From: Zygnema cylindricum
Lineage: Eukaryota; Streptophyta; Zygnematophyceae; Zygnematales; Zygnemataceae
Assembly: GCA_037447655.1 (NCBI GenBank)
Contig: JBBHKE010000157.1
Location: forward strand, 1 to 57,787
DNA: 57,787 nucleotides
Reading direction: 5' to 3'
Shown here: positions 22,233 to 31,148 of the stretch, one piece after another
How the letters are laid out: every line of letters begins with the position of its first letter
Numbering within the stretch: position 1 is the first letter of the stretch
Notes under the pieces: generated by a model
Databases searched by the model: none
What the model was told of the DNA's origin: nothing
What the model saw: the letters and a program-made list of their open reading frames with translations, nothing else
Translations under genes and position numbers: made by a program

Positions 22233-22490
22233 ATCTATCTCCTCTCCCTCTCCCTTGCCTCTTCCTCTTCCTCTCCCAATCTATCCACAAAAACATCTAA
22301 CCTCTCCCTCTCCTCTCCCTCTCCCTCTCCCTCTCCCTCCCCCAGGTCCGGCAAGACCTGGTCCCAGTGCTTCGGCTCCTCCGTGGAGCTTTGCGTCGGC
22401 ACAGGCTCGAGCTGGTCACCGGGGAAGATCCTCTGTCTCTCCTCCTGTCTCAACTACCAGGGGCTCAGGGTGCCCTATTGTTACGGGTAG
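5739..22490 (+). CDS. Secreted lectin - papain-like protease - EGF - LysM chimera (multi-exon)
   Basis: Exons by hand: 5739-5861, 6098-6134, 6571-6639, then the module 7100-7198, 8533-8673, 8814-9038, 9175-9324, 9449-9675, 11641-11778, 11931-12144, its second copy (12944-17715), then 18823-19005, 19467-19607, 20226-20350, 20630-20719, 21100-21285, 21688-21728, 22346-22490 (TAG). All junctions keep frame: 1175 aa with both modules, 777 with one. Residues 1-27 are a signal peptide ([16 protein letters not shown]..). Then follow a beta-trefoil lectin with two QxW-type repeats, a C1A protease with Gln, Cys, His and Asn in place, two six-Cys EGF-like domains, two LysM-like domains and a Cys-rich end. 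Known C1A proteases normally have an I29 prodomain; none is visible. Predicted role: an extracellular or vacuolar protease targeted to glycans. The small exons 2, 3 and 16 and the exon 6 donor (9039) are the least certain parts. Confidence 0.8.
5969..5994 (+). repeat. G26 homopolymer followed by GA tract
   Basis: A run of 26 G in intron 1 of the protease gene, continuing as GAGAGAGAG. It could form a G-quadruplex; its length is likely uncertain in the assembly. Confidence 0.9.
6140..6229 (+). repeat. (CT)45 microsatellite directly after the exon 2 donor
   Basis: The tract starts 5 bases after the GT at 6135-6136. Similar tracts follow the donors at 7199, 12145, 13043, 17716 and 19006 of the same gene. 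Confidence 0.95.
7100..12144 (+). CDS. Lectin-protease module, copy 1 (exons 4-10)
   Basis: Exons 7100-7198, 8533-8673 and 8814-9038 encode the ricin-B-like trefoil ([12 protein letters not shown] and [13 protein letters not shown]). 9175-9324 gives the mature protease start ([20 protein letters not shown]). 9449-9675 holds the active-site Cys (TGT 9454-9456) in CGSCSVFGA, where the usual Trp after Cys is Ser. 11931-12144 holds His (CAC 11985-11987, [10 protein letters not shown]) and Asn (AAC 12045-12047, RNSFG). The block starts and ends in phase 1, so exon 10 can splice in frame to the second copy's first exon or to the EGF exon. Intron 8 is unusually long (9676-11640). Copy 1 has no EGF or LysM exons of its own before the gap. 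Confidence 0.8.
7204..7299 (+). repeat. (CT)n microsatellite directly after the exon 4 donor
   Basis: Begins within 6 bases of the GT donor at 7199. The equivalent tract in module copy 2 (13051-13110) is shorter and interrupted by TTT and TTG. Confidence 0.95.
12551..12560. other. Assembly gap (10 N)
   Basis: Ten N between a TATATA tract and a CCTCCCC tract. Ten N is often a placeholder size, so the true distance is unknown and could hide further exons. Confidence 0.99.
12944..17715 (+). CDS. Lectin-protease module, copy 2 (exons 4'-10')
   Basis: Exons 12944-13042, 14363-14503, 14659-14883, 15039-15188, 15313-15539, 17205-17342 and 17502-17715 have exactly the same lengths and phases as copy 1. 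About fifteen residues differ over 398, for example [62 protein letters not shown] and [14 protein letters not shown]. Catalytic Gln, Cys, His and Asn are all kept, and no stop or frameshift is present. Introns differ by many indels; intron 8' is about 300 bases shorter. This copy lacks its own signal-peptide exons within the window. Confidence 0.8.
18023..18180 (+). repeat. Two tandem 78-bp units in intron 10'
   Basis: A unit beginning TTTATTTTTAGGGTATTGAC and ending TTTTTTAGAAGAGCTT occurs twice head to tail with about one mismatch. It lies in a longer TTTAGGG-like stretch (17760-18180, and 12180-12380 in copy 1). Confidence 0.85.
18250..18446 (+). repeat. (TA)n with embedded (CA)n
   Basis: About 200 bases of TA/TATG/CACA microsatellite in the intron before the first EGF exon. 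The equivalent position in copy 1 is where the assembly breaks, which suggests the gap was caused by this repeat. Confidence 0.95.
18823..19607 (+). CDS. Two EGF-like domain exons of the chimera
   Basis: Exon 18823-19005 encodes [18 protein letters not shown], a Ser/Pro-rich insert of about 18 residues, then [19 protein letters not shown]: six cysteines in EGF order. Exon 19467-19607 encodes [29 protein letters not shown], again six cysteines. Both exons are phase 1 at both ends, so they are shufflable modules. The Ser/Pro insert between the third and fourth Cys of the first domain is coded by a TCC/CCT run like the surrounding intron pyrimidine tracts. In plant RD21-type proteases a granulin domain sits after the catalytic domain; here EGF-like domains take that place. 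Confidence 0.75.
19013..19466 (+). repeat. Polypyrimidine intron 11, (CT)n then C/T-rich
   Basis: The intron between the two EGF exons is almost purely C and T for about 450 bases, starting as a pure (CT)n seven bases after its donor. Confidence 0.9.
20226..22490 (+). CDS. LysM-like and Cys-rich C-terminal exons of the chimera
   Basis: 20226-20350 plus 20630-20719 encode [40 protein letters not shown] and GDVLNV, the signature order of a LysM domain, followed by N-glycosylation sequons (NVT, NCS). 21100-21285 encodes a second LysM-like unit (DLFDFYEMN-type core: [20 protein letters not shown]). 21688-21728 and 22346-22490 encode a Cys-rich tail ending VPYCYG. LysM domains bind GlcNAc polymers such as chitin or peptidoglycan. 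The first LysM is clear; the second is weaker; the tail is unassigned. Confidence 0.7.
21870..21960 (-). mobile_element. tRNA-derived SINE-like head in intron 16
   Basis: On the minus strand TGGCACAGTGG (complement of 21931-21941) matches a Pol III A box. GGTTCGAGACC (complement of 21887-21897) matches a B box with one change, at about 34 bases spacing. It lacks a closed acceptor stem, so it is a SINE-like remnant and not a tRNA gene. Confidence 0.5.
22120..22200 (-). mobile_element. Second tRNA-like B-box fragment
   Basis: Minus-strand GAGTTCGATCCCCGG (complement of 22163-22177) is a good tRNA T-arm/B box, preceded by TAGCTAGTGTGCGG. No complete cloverleaf. It probably belongs to the same or a second SINE-like insertion. 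Confidence 0.4.
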
Positions 22491-22625
22491 AGAGGGAGAG
22501 GGAGAGGGGGAGGTAGAGGGAGAGGGAGAGGTTGGGTGTTGTCGTGGATAGATTGGGAGAGAGAGAGGGAGAGGGAGAGGTTGGGTGTGGTGGTGAATAG
22601 ATTGGGTGAGGGAGAGGGAGAGGGA
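22271..22625 (+). repeat. Inverted minisatellite flanking the last exon
   Basis: Intron 16 contains CTCTCCCAATCTATCCAC followed by CCTCTCCCTCTCC (about 22271-22316). Its reverse complement (GTGGATAGATTGGGAGAG) occurs after the stop codon at about 22542-22562, with a further diverged copy at about 22575-22612. The terminal exon therefore lies in the loop of a possible RNA hairpin. Confidence 0.7.
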
Positions 22626-22679
22626 GAGAGAAATGGAGATGGAGAGGAAGAAGGAGAGGGAGAGGAAGAGGAGAGGGCG

Positions 22680-24472
22680 AGGAGAAAAAGGAGGAGACGG
22701 ATGGAGTCTATCATTTTGGGATGGAGGGAGGAGAGAGGAGAGAGGGAGGGAGGAAGGCGTGGATGTAGAGAGGGAGAGGAGGGAGGAAGGAAGAAGATGG
22801 AGAATTTGGAGATGTGTGAATCGCGAGGTACTTTGTCGAGGATTTGGGCAAGATTTTGGTTTAAAAACTTCAACGGTAAAATTTCGCGGAAATTTTTGAT
22901 TGGTCGAGATTTTTTCATTGTTCGATTTTTTTTTATCAGTCGACAACTTTTTTTCGAGAATTTTGGAAACCATAAAATTGAGTCGAATTGAAAAGTTTAC
23001 ATCGAGAATAAGTCGAGAAATTTGGATGTGAGATTTTATTTTTTAAAGGGATATTGTTTGAAATCGAAAGTTTTTTTTGTTTACGTATCGAAAAGCGATT
23101 AATCGATCGGAGGAGAAATTTACCTTGGAGATTCGAAAAGAAAAAAAAAAAAAAAAAGAAAAAAAAAAAACAAACTTTCGTATAATTGTAAATGGAATTC
23201 AATTTTTACGCTGCGAGTTACAACATTTTATTTTACGGTTTTTTTACGAAATAATGTCCACACGGAATCGACTTTTGGTGATTTTATTGAGAAGAAAATG
23301 GAAAGGAAAAAAGAAAATGTGTCGAAAAATATCTCATTTTAAATTCGAATTGCAAAAAATTGTAAGCTCAAAAAAGATTTTATTTCGACTTTTTAAGCTT
23401 ATTTTTTTGCGAAACGAATAGGTTTTAAGCTTTTTAATGACACATTTTTTTGTGTCAATTGAACTTTTTAGAAACTTCACTTTTTTTTTTCGATGAAAAA
23501 ACTTTTTTTTCTATGAAAAAAATGCTTTTAGAATATCTTTTTAGGTTTATATCTTCATTGCGTTTCTAGATTTTTAAATAGAGTCATATATTTTTTTTAA
23601 AAATAGGTTCAATTTTTAAGAATTCCTTCATTGTTCAGAATGCATTTTTACGATATATAATCTTGGCGTTGTATTTGTACCGCAAAACAATGTTTATTTT
23701 TTAATAAAAGTGTCTTATTTTTCATTTGTAAAACCTTTTTTTCTTTTACATTTTTTTATTGTTTTTAATGTCATTGATTTTTTATGATGTTTGATTTTTT
23801 ATTTTTTTTTTCGTTTTCTGAATGTTATTGCTGCTGTAATAAAATGGTAATGACTTTTTTTTTTTTCCTTTTTTTTTTTTTTGCGCTTTGCTTATATATA
23901 TAATCCCCTCTGTCTCTCCTTTCCCTACACCCTGCTCCCCTCGCCCTCGCCAATTGCCCTTGGCCTTCTTTACCTCTTCTTCCTCTCCCTCCCTCCCTTT
24001 CCTTTCCCTCTCCCTCTCCTTTCATTACCTCTCACTTTCCCTCTCCTTCTCCTTTCTCTCCCCTTCCTCTCTCTCCCACTCCCTTCCTTCACTCTCCTCT
24101 ACCTAACCTTCCCCTTTCCTCAACGTATTGTATGGTATATGTATCTAATACCAAAACCTTATTTGACAAAACATTATAACTCTTGCCAATTTCACAACTT
24201 TAATACATAAAATGGACAAAAGTCAACATGTCTTTCAGAAAACCAAATCGAATATTTAAATCTGTATTAGGTCAAGTTAAAAACATCATTTCAAAGTGGA
24301 TATCGCTATTTACAATACTCAGATAATAATCAAAAGATTAATAATAAAGGAAATAATATCCTCTCTCAAAACTTTCCCAGACTAATTATGGGACGGCTAA
24401 TACATACCTGCATAAACCTCAACAAATAACAAAAGGGGAAAAAAGAAAAAAACACAAAAACAAAAACGAAAA
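22680..24472. other. No gene seen; A/T-rich and C/T-rich sequence between convergent genes
   Basis: GA-rich sequence runs to about 22800, then T-rich low-complexity DNA, then a C/T-rich patch at 23905-24120. It separates the plus-strand protease gene from the minus-strand Nudix gene. No supported exon. Confidence 0.6.
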
Positions 24473-25588
24473 TCACTCTTCCCTCCAAACCCAAAAATGT
24501 CTTTTAACACCTACCACTCTTTCCATTTCTGTTTTTCCTCTACATATACACAAATTAGTGTTGCCATTTAACCCATCCGATCCTAATTGAAATTCTTTGC
24601 CTTTTCTAGAACATTCACAACCTTTCAAACTCCCAAAATCGTTCAAATCTTCAAGAAATTTACACTCGTTTTCTAAAGTCGAGAAGTCATTTTCGGGTAA
24701 ATCGTCGATTTTCGCACACATGGAATGAACAATGTATCTTGTCAATAGACCAGGATACGAGTACGACTCCCTTTCCATATCCTCTCTCTTATAAGAACCA
24801 AAAATAACGTTGACTTTTTCTTTTTCCCCAACCACATCTCCCAATTCCTCCATAATTCCCCGAAAACAGGCGTCGCTCACATTTTCCCCTTCCTTCATTT
24901 TCTCGCTTAAATACCGGTTTCGATTCCGGAACTTCCCATTTTCCATTTCCTGGTGCGACTCAATCAACACTTTTCCAACAGAGTTTTTTATTTTAACGGA
25001 AGCCACATGGACCGTCCGTTTTGGAGGATCCGTATCGTCCAATGAAATTTCACCGTCTACGATCTCCCTCCAAAGGTTGGCCAATGGTTTACTGCCAGCT
25101 GTTCTCCCCCAAGTCTCCAGCTGTGCTCTGCCACCTGGCAATCTCGCCTCCAGCCACGTGGCCAAATCTTGTACGCTTTTCAGCTTGCCACGTGTCACCA
25201 CTTGATTGGAAGGCGAATCTGGAACGGTTTTGCTATCCTGAAATTCTCCAAAACTGAATAACTTGGAGGCCATTTTGTTTTTTTTTCTCACACTGTTGAA
25301 TCCACCTGAAGTCAGAGGATTCAATTTTAGGTATCTTTTGGAATAGGACAAAATCATGTCATGTGCATGAGGAAAGACGTTAAGGCAGATACGACAAGAG
25401 ATGGAGGGAGAGAGAGAGCTTCCATTAAATTTCCTAGAGAACGATGATGAAAAAGAGAGAGAAGGAAAATAGGAGAGACTGGTATTAAATTTAATTTCCG
25501 TACAGGGAAGCGTGGAGATTGTACTTTTTCCGACTTGTGATAATCTTAGGGCACCTCTATGGCACACGAGAGGACAAAGAACAAGCAT
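24473..25588 (-). CDS. Nudix-like domain protein, intronless, possible transit peptide
   Basis: 371 aa. The domain lies near residues 140-371: an N-terminal part (LATWLEARLP, LANLWREIVDGEISL), a beta-rich stretch (VHVASVKIKN..GKVLIESHQE), then NRYLSEKMKEGENVSDACFR and GIMEELGDVVG, which sit where a Nudix box lies. SYPGLLTRYIVHSM and the terminal VKRHFWVWREE also fit a plant/algal Nudix-like family. The box reads RGIMEELG where the classic motif has RExxEExG, so the first catalytic Glu is replaced; this may be normal for the family. The substrate is unknown. Residues 1-105 are Ser-rich and could be an organelle transit peptide. An alternative start is Met106 (25273), giving 266 aa. The gene converges on the protease gene. 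Confidence 0.75.
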   Translation of the reverse strand: MLVLCPLVCHRGALRLSQVGKSTISTLPCTEIKFNTSLSYFPSLSFSSSFSRKFNGSSLSPSISCRICLNVFPHAHDMILSYSKRYLKLNPLTSGGFNSVRKKNKMASKLFSFGEFQDSKTVPDSPSNQVVTRGKLKSVQDLATWLEARLPGGRAQLETWGRTAGSKPLANLWREIVDGEISLDDTDPPKRTVHVASVKIKNSVGKVLIESHQEMENGKFRNRNRYLSEKMKEGENVSDACFRGIMEELGDVVGEKEKVNVIFGSYKREDMERESYSYPGLLTRYIVHSMCAKIDDLPENDFSTLENECKFLEDLNDFGSLKGCECSRKGKEFQLGSDGLNGNTNLCICRGKTEMERVVGVKRHFWVWREE

Positions 25589-25599
25589 AGCCGAAATAA

Positions 25600-25740
25600 T
25601 ATAAAGAGATAGAGAGAGGGAGAAAAGAGAGGGAGAAAAGAGAGGGAGAAAAGAAAGGTAGAAAAGAGAGGTAGAAAAGAGAGGGAGAAAAGAGAGGGAG
25701 AGAAAGACAAGCGAGAAAGAGAGAGAGAGAGATAAAGAGA
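25600..25740 (-). repeat. GAGAGGGAGAAAA tandem tract (CT-rich leader of the Nudix gene)
   Basis: About ten copies of a 10-13-base unit around GAGAGGGAGAAAA. On the minus strand it is a pyrimidine leader directly upstream of the first ATG of the Nudix-like gene. Confidence 0.8.
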
Positions 25741-25853
25741 TGTAAAAAGGAACCCTAAAATAAGGAAAGATGATAGCTGAAACCCTAACGTGTGAATGAA
25801 AGATTCAAAGACATGAACTGTGAAGATCCATGAAGAAGGAGAATAGTTCAGTA

Positions 25854-26081
25854 CACCGTGAATCGCTATTACTGAAGTGTTAATGTTTTTTTCGTCTTCT
25901 TAAAACATCTTTTCTCCGTACACACTTGTCGGATTGTAGATCTAACGGTTGCGATTGAAAGGTAAGGTTCTCAGCTTCCGATTGGCGGTCTCAAATTGAA
26001 AATCGGACAGGTGTGTACGGAGAAAAGATATTTTATGTGGCAAAAAAGTTATTAACGCTACAGTAATAGCGATACACGGTG
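25854..26081. mobile_element. TA-flanked MITE (Tc1/mariner-like), 228 bp
   Basis: The terminal inverted repeat CACCGTGAATCGCTATTACTG matches the other end in 20 of 21 positions. TA flanks both sides (25852-25853 and 26082-26083). The interior also has an inverted pair (CTCCGTACACACTTGTC and its near-complement). The same family recurs at about 33990-34212, and a longer relative is at 39416-40003. It sits between the divergent Nudix and GT47 genes. Confidence 0.85.
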
Positions 26082-26395
26082 TACCGTACACTGCATATCT
26101 CTTATTCGTCGTTAATATTTTATTTTTTTCGACACTTAACTTTTCCTCGTGCACACTGTCCAATTTCCATTCCAACTTTCAAAGACTGCCAATAATAAGA
26201 ACGTAAGATATGTAACGTTTTATCTCGACCGTCGATCTATACCCGACCGTGTGACGGAGGAAAAAGATTTTTGAAAGTATAATCGTGCGTTACAGTACAT
26301 TTTCGTACAGAATCCAGTACGGAAAGTATATTCTAGGAAAATCTCGTCCGCTGACATCCCCCAATCACGCCGCGATAAACTCTCCCAAATTGTGC

Positions 26396-26520
26396 AGACG
26401 TCAGCATGACGCATGTCACATGTCACACGCCCGAAGCGCCCATTCCCCAGTTAACGGACTGACGTGACATTTCATGACGCCAATGAACGTCACAATATGA
26501 CGTCATGTATTGTCACGTCC
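26396..26520 (+). promoter_or_regulatory. Dense TGACG/CGTCA cluster upstream of the GT47 gene
   Basis: Around eight TGACG or CGTCA half-sites in 125 bases, including a full TGACGTCA palindrome at 26498-26505 and a TGTCACGTCC. They lie about 160-280 bases before the GT47 ATG. This is the classic core for TGA/bZIP factors; binding is inferred from the motif only. A pyrimidine-rich leader (26560-26660) follows. Confidence 0.5.
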
Positions 26521-26676
26521 TTCTCTTTCCGACCCATTGCCTTTTCGCCCTCCGACTCTTCCTCTCCCTCCCTCTCCCTCCCTCTCCCTCCCTCCCTCTC
26601 TCTCTCCCCAATCTCCCTTCCTCGTCCTCCTCTTCCTCTCTTCTTCTCTCCCTTCGTTACGCCATTTAATCCAAAA

Positions 26677-29600
26677 ATGAACTTCCACGTGGTGCCGCCA
26701 CGTGTCGCAGATTCCCCGCCTCATTTCACCCCCAGATGGCGCCACGTGGCATCATGGTTTAGCGTAGATCCGGGCGTGGTCGCCGCCGTGATGCTTTGTC
26801 TTTTTCTTCCGCCTCTGCAATCGCGTTTGGCTTCGTCCACATCCCGTACAGGCCGTGACTCCATTCCTTCCGTCCTTCCGAACTCATTGAGCCTCGACGA
26901 TCTTCTCTTCCTTCTTCCTCTTCTTCCCTTTGTTGCTTTTGTTTATGTTGAGGGTTTGAGACTTTTTATTTTCCTCACTTTCTTTATTTTTTTCTTTTTC
27001 GACGCTTTGATTTTGTTTTTTATCCACCCGACGTCCGGATCTCTTTGTCGAAAACGGATTGCCGGACCCATTATTTTCAGCCCCAGTTTCACCTAATCAA
27101 ATGCCTTTTTTCACCCACTCCCAATGTGTTGCCAAATTGTAACCCTTTTTAAACCCTACTTGAATGCATGGTTATCCTAATTAAAACCTTTTGGAATCAA
27201 CGTTTAACCCTAATTTAACCGCATTTAGCCGTTTGCCCTAATCATTCCCATCTTACCTCTGTCCCCACCCTTTGTAACCCAATGGAATCATGTGTTTACC
27301 CATTTGTAACCATGAAATCAAACTCCTCCTCCTCAATCTTCTTTTCTACCCTAAAACAAAATACACGTGTGTACTTCTTTTCACCCTTTAAATTTTCCAG
27401 CAACGGAGACGAGTGTCCTCTCTGCCGATCCAGTCGGGCGAATAAAAATTTATGTTTACGATATGCCTCCAAAATTTAACCGAAAGTTTATCCGAAAAGA
27501 ACCTCGTTGTCTCACTCACATGTTTGCGACTGAAATTTTTTTTCACGCGAATATTTTAAGCAGTGGAGTCCGAACCTTAAATCCTGAAGAAGCTGACTGG
27601 TTCTATGCGCCCGTTTATACGACCTGCGATTTGACGCCACATGGATTACCGTTACCGTTTCGTTCCCCGAGAATGATGAGAAGTGCCATAATGTACATTT
27701 CTCGACTGTGGCCCTATTGGAATCGGACGGAAGGGGCCGACCATTTTTTTATTGTACCTCATGATTTTGGAGCATGTTTTCATTATCAGGTATTTTTGCT
27801 TTTTCTTTTTTTTCAACGATTTTACGATCGTTGGTTGCTTGCGTTTTGTTACCCATGTGTCGTTTTAGGTTTTGTTTTTTCATCTTTCGCAGGTTAGGGG
27901 GTTTTTCAAGAATTTTCTGTTTTCGATTGTTTTATTTTATTTGGAAACTCTGGTTGTTTTTCTATTGTCAAAGAGTATAATAATATGGACTTTATGACCG
28001 GGAAACAAGAACAGTAATATTGGTTATACTCAGAATTGACAAAAACAGCCATAAAGAACAAACTCAAACTGACAGATTTGATATTAAGCGTTTGTTTTAT
28101 TTGCAACGGTGAAAAAATATTAGTTTCGATATAAAATAAGCAATTTTTGAAAATTATAGACCATAGTGGACCTTCGTCTTTCCAGTAGTCTCCAAATCCT
28201 GTATTCATAAAGCCAACGTCTATGAAATTCGTTAGAAAACGTAAAATTGCCGAAACAATATGTTTTTGTTTCTCTTTCATGTCATGGGTTTTTCAGGAGG
28301 AGAAAGCAATTGAACGTGGGATCATGCCTTTGTTAATGCGGTCAACTCTAGTCCAAACTTTTGGTCAAAGGCATCATATTTGTTTAAATGAAGGTTCTAT
28401 TGTGGTACCTCCTTATGCTCCTCCACAAAAAATGCAAACTCGACTTATCGATCCAAATACTCCGAGAGGCACTTTTGTTTACTTTCGAGGTCTTTTTTAC
28501 GACGTAAATAACGATCCAGAAGGAGGATATTACGCTCGGTGAGAAAATGAAGTCAATGCGAATAAAAAACAAACAAACAAGTGATGTGAAATTAGTGGAT
28601 ACAAGGAAAACGGGGGCCATCAAATAAGTGAATGAAAAAAACTGAAACATAAGCGTCATGTAAGATAAGTCAAGGGGAAAAGAAAAAAGTTGAAATGCAA
28701 TAAGGGAATGGAAAAAAGGTAAAATACTAAGCGTGAACAAAGAAAACAATGAAATAAAATAAGTGAATGAAAAATGAGAGGGAAAGTAAAAAATTTGAAT
28801 GGTTTTCTTTTTTGGTTCCCAAGATGAATTTATTTGGTTTGGAGTTCCAGACTTCCTTTAATTATTTCGGTCTTTGTTTAATTTCGAGGTCATCAGCAGT
28901 ATTAGCTGTGTTCCTTTCTGTTTTTGGTGGCTTTTCTTCTCCCTCGTCCCACCAATTTCTCCCTTGTTCTCTCCTTTCTGTTTCCTTACACTTTCCAGTT
29001 ACTTTTTCCTCTCTATCTCCATCTCCCTCTCCCCCACTCCCCCCCCCCCTAGTATTCACACTTAACCGTGAAATAAGCACAGTCTAACCCTTCTAACAAG
29101 CCCCAAATCCAGAATTTTAACTCCTGTCAAAAGTGTCACTTTTTATGGTTTTCCTAACTTCCCTTCCATTTTTTTTTCTACATCTTTTCTTTCAACGCTT
29201 CTGTCTTCTAAACTCCAGAGGTGCTCGTGCATCCGTGTGGGAAAATTTCAAAGACAATCCTCTTTTCGACATTTCCGAGGAACATCCTTCCTCATATTAC
29301 GAAGATATGCAACGGTCCATTTTCTGTCTATGTCCTCTCGGATGGGCTCCTTGGTCTCCTCGAATTGTAGAATCCGTAGTTTTCGGCTGTATTCCTGTAA
29401 TTATCGCCGACGATATCGTACTTCCCTTCTCCGACGCAATTCCTTGGAAAGATATAGCGGTATTTGTACCCGAAAAAGATGTTCCCCAATTAGATTCTAT
29501 TCTCGCTTCGATTGGTCCTCGTCGAATTTTAGCGATGCAAAGACGTTTGTCCAATCCCGCGGTAAAACAAGCGATGCTTTTTCCTCAACCACCTCAACCG

Positions 29601-29756
29601 GGAGACGCTTTTCATCAAGTTTTAAACGGATTGGCTCGAAAACTTCCTCATCCGGCCTCTGCAAGATTGCCACCTGGCACTCATGTGCTTAACTGGACAG
29701 CTGGACCGATACAGGATTTGAAACCATGGAAACCAGAGTCTCCAATTTATTGGTGA
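26677..29756 (+). CDS. IRX10: GT47 beta-1,4-xylosyltransferase, IRX10 type
   Basis: Exons 26677-26854, 27401-27789, 28297-28538 and 29219-29756 join in frame to 448 aa. Exon 1 gives an N-terminal hydrophobic anchor (GVVAAVMLCLFLPPL), as in Golgi type II membrane enzymes; its donor (26855) is the one uncertain junction. From IKIYVYDMPPKFN on, the sequence follows plant IRX10 throughout: CLTHMFATEIFFHANIL, RTLNPEEADWFY, CDLTPHGLPLPF, PYWNRTEGADHFFIVPHDFG, VYFRGLFYDVNNDPEGGYYA, CLCPLGWAPWSPRIVE, GCIPVIIADDIVLPF, LFPQPPQPGDAFHQVLNGLA and LNWTAGPIQDLKPW. The family extends the xylan backbone in the Golgi from UDP-xylose. The length is close to that of known IRX10 proteins. The last 91 codons are duplicated as a fragment at 44385. 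Confidence 0.95.
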
Positions 29757-31148
29757 CATTGTGGGTTTTGATCGCTTATCCGTGGGTTTTTTGCGGAGGA
29801 GGAGGAACGATAGTTGCCGATTGTTTTACGATTAAGGGGATGGTGGTAGGGATGGTGATGTTAACGAATGCTGTCGGTGTATGTTAATCGTATTTTTCGA
29901 CAGAAAGCATTTTAAGTTACCAAGGTACTGCCCTTTTTTTTTTGAACCGTGAAGAGGAATACAAGTTTGAAAAAAACGGTCAGATTTGAAGAAGGTTAGT
30001 CGGTGAAAAATTAGAGCGAGAGGAGAGAGAGAGAGAGAGAGAGGTACTGCAAATTAACTGCAAGCCGACCATTCAACACATTCTTTTGAGTTATTTAAGA
30101 TGTGAATAATATGTTATGTTTCCACCATTTTCCGATAGACAGAATCCAAAGGCGTTCATTTAACAGAATCAAATCGATGAAAAAAAGTGGTAGAGGTTCT
30201 TTTTACTTTAGTATGTTAACAAACAGGATGTTACATCGGGATACATTAGTTTTAGTCACAGATTGTTGTAGTCAGATGAGATTTTTCGATTCAATTTTAG
30301 GGTATTCAGTGTTTTTTTGTACAGTTTTAAAGGCTAAACGGATCGTTCAAAGGCAAACCTGGGCTATAAAGAGACGAAAACGAAGAGAGTGTTTTTGTAG
30401 AAGGAACAGTAGGATGACGTATTTTTTTAGGACTTTTGGTCAGGAATAGGAGGAGAGTGTAGTTTGACTTATTGTCAGTGGCGTCGACATTTGTAAGAGA
30501 TTTGGTGCCGTGAAATCTTTTTCTTTTGTTTTGGAATTATTATGGTTGTTTTTTTTTTTTTTTGGTACAATTGTGATTGCCTTTTGAGTGTGTCAATTGA
30601 CATGTTCAGTAGTCACAATTTGTTTTTTAATGACAATAATTGATAAATTGACACTTTGGACTTCTCACTTGTTCCACATTTTTAAGTGACAACACCCTAA
30701 GTTTGGCGCTATACTAGATCGCCCATCGGTATTAAAGTTAATCTCTAATTCGAGAGAGTGTTTTTCTGACTCAAGATCATTCATTAATGTTAATCACACT
30801 ACATAGTTGTGATTAAAAACAAGCCACGTCGCAAACATAATTAATGTAGCTGATTTTATTAGTGTTGACTCTAATACCGTAACATCCTCCTCTATGAACT
30901 GAAAACAAGCCGAGTATTGCAAAACTGGAAACATATATCGACGGTGAGGAATCTGCTATGTCAACGGCAGTGTAAGTCTCTTCTACGATACGACAAACAA
31001 ATTCGTACAATACAATTGGCCTTTTTTGTTCAGAATTAGAAAAACGGACATGTAAAATCGCCGATTCGTTTCATCATCAACCACAGCACACAAAGTTGCT
31101 GCCGCCGGCAACCTGTAATTTTTGTGCCAATGAAAGTTTAATCACTAC
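29757..31148. other. 3' flank of GT47, no further gene seen
   Basis: Contains a short GA tract (30020-30042) and T-rich sequence. The same DNA is repeated at 44660-46040 as part of the segmental duplication. A 115-codon frame (30102-30449) survives in both copies but resembles nothing I know and probably lies in 3' flanking DNA. Confidence 0.5.

Noticed and set aside
26464-26676. Upstream extension of the GT47 frame to an earlier ATG
   Set aside because: The extra residues come from a C/T-rich leader and do not resemble GT47 N-termini; the ATG at 26677 directly precedes the membrane anchor.
30102-30449. 115-codon frame repeated at 45004-45351
   Set aside because: Preserved only because the region is recently duplicated; no similarity, and it lies in the 3' flank of GT47.
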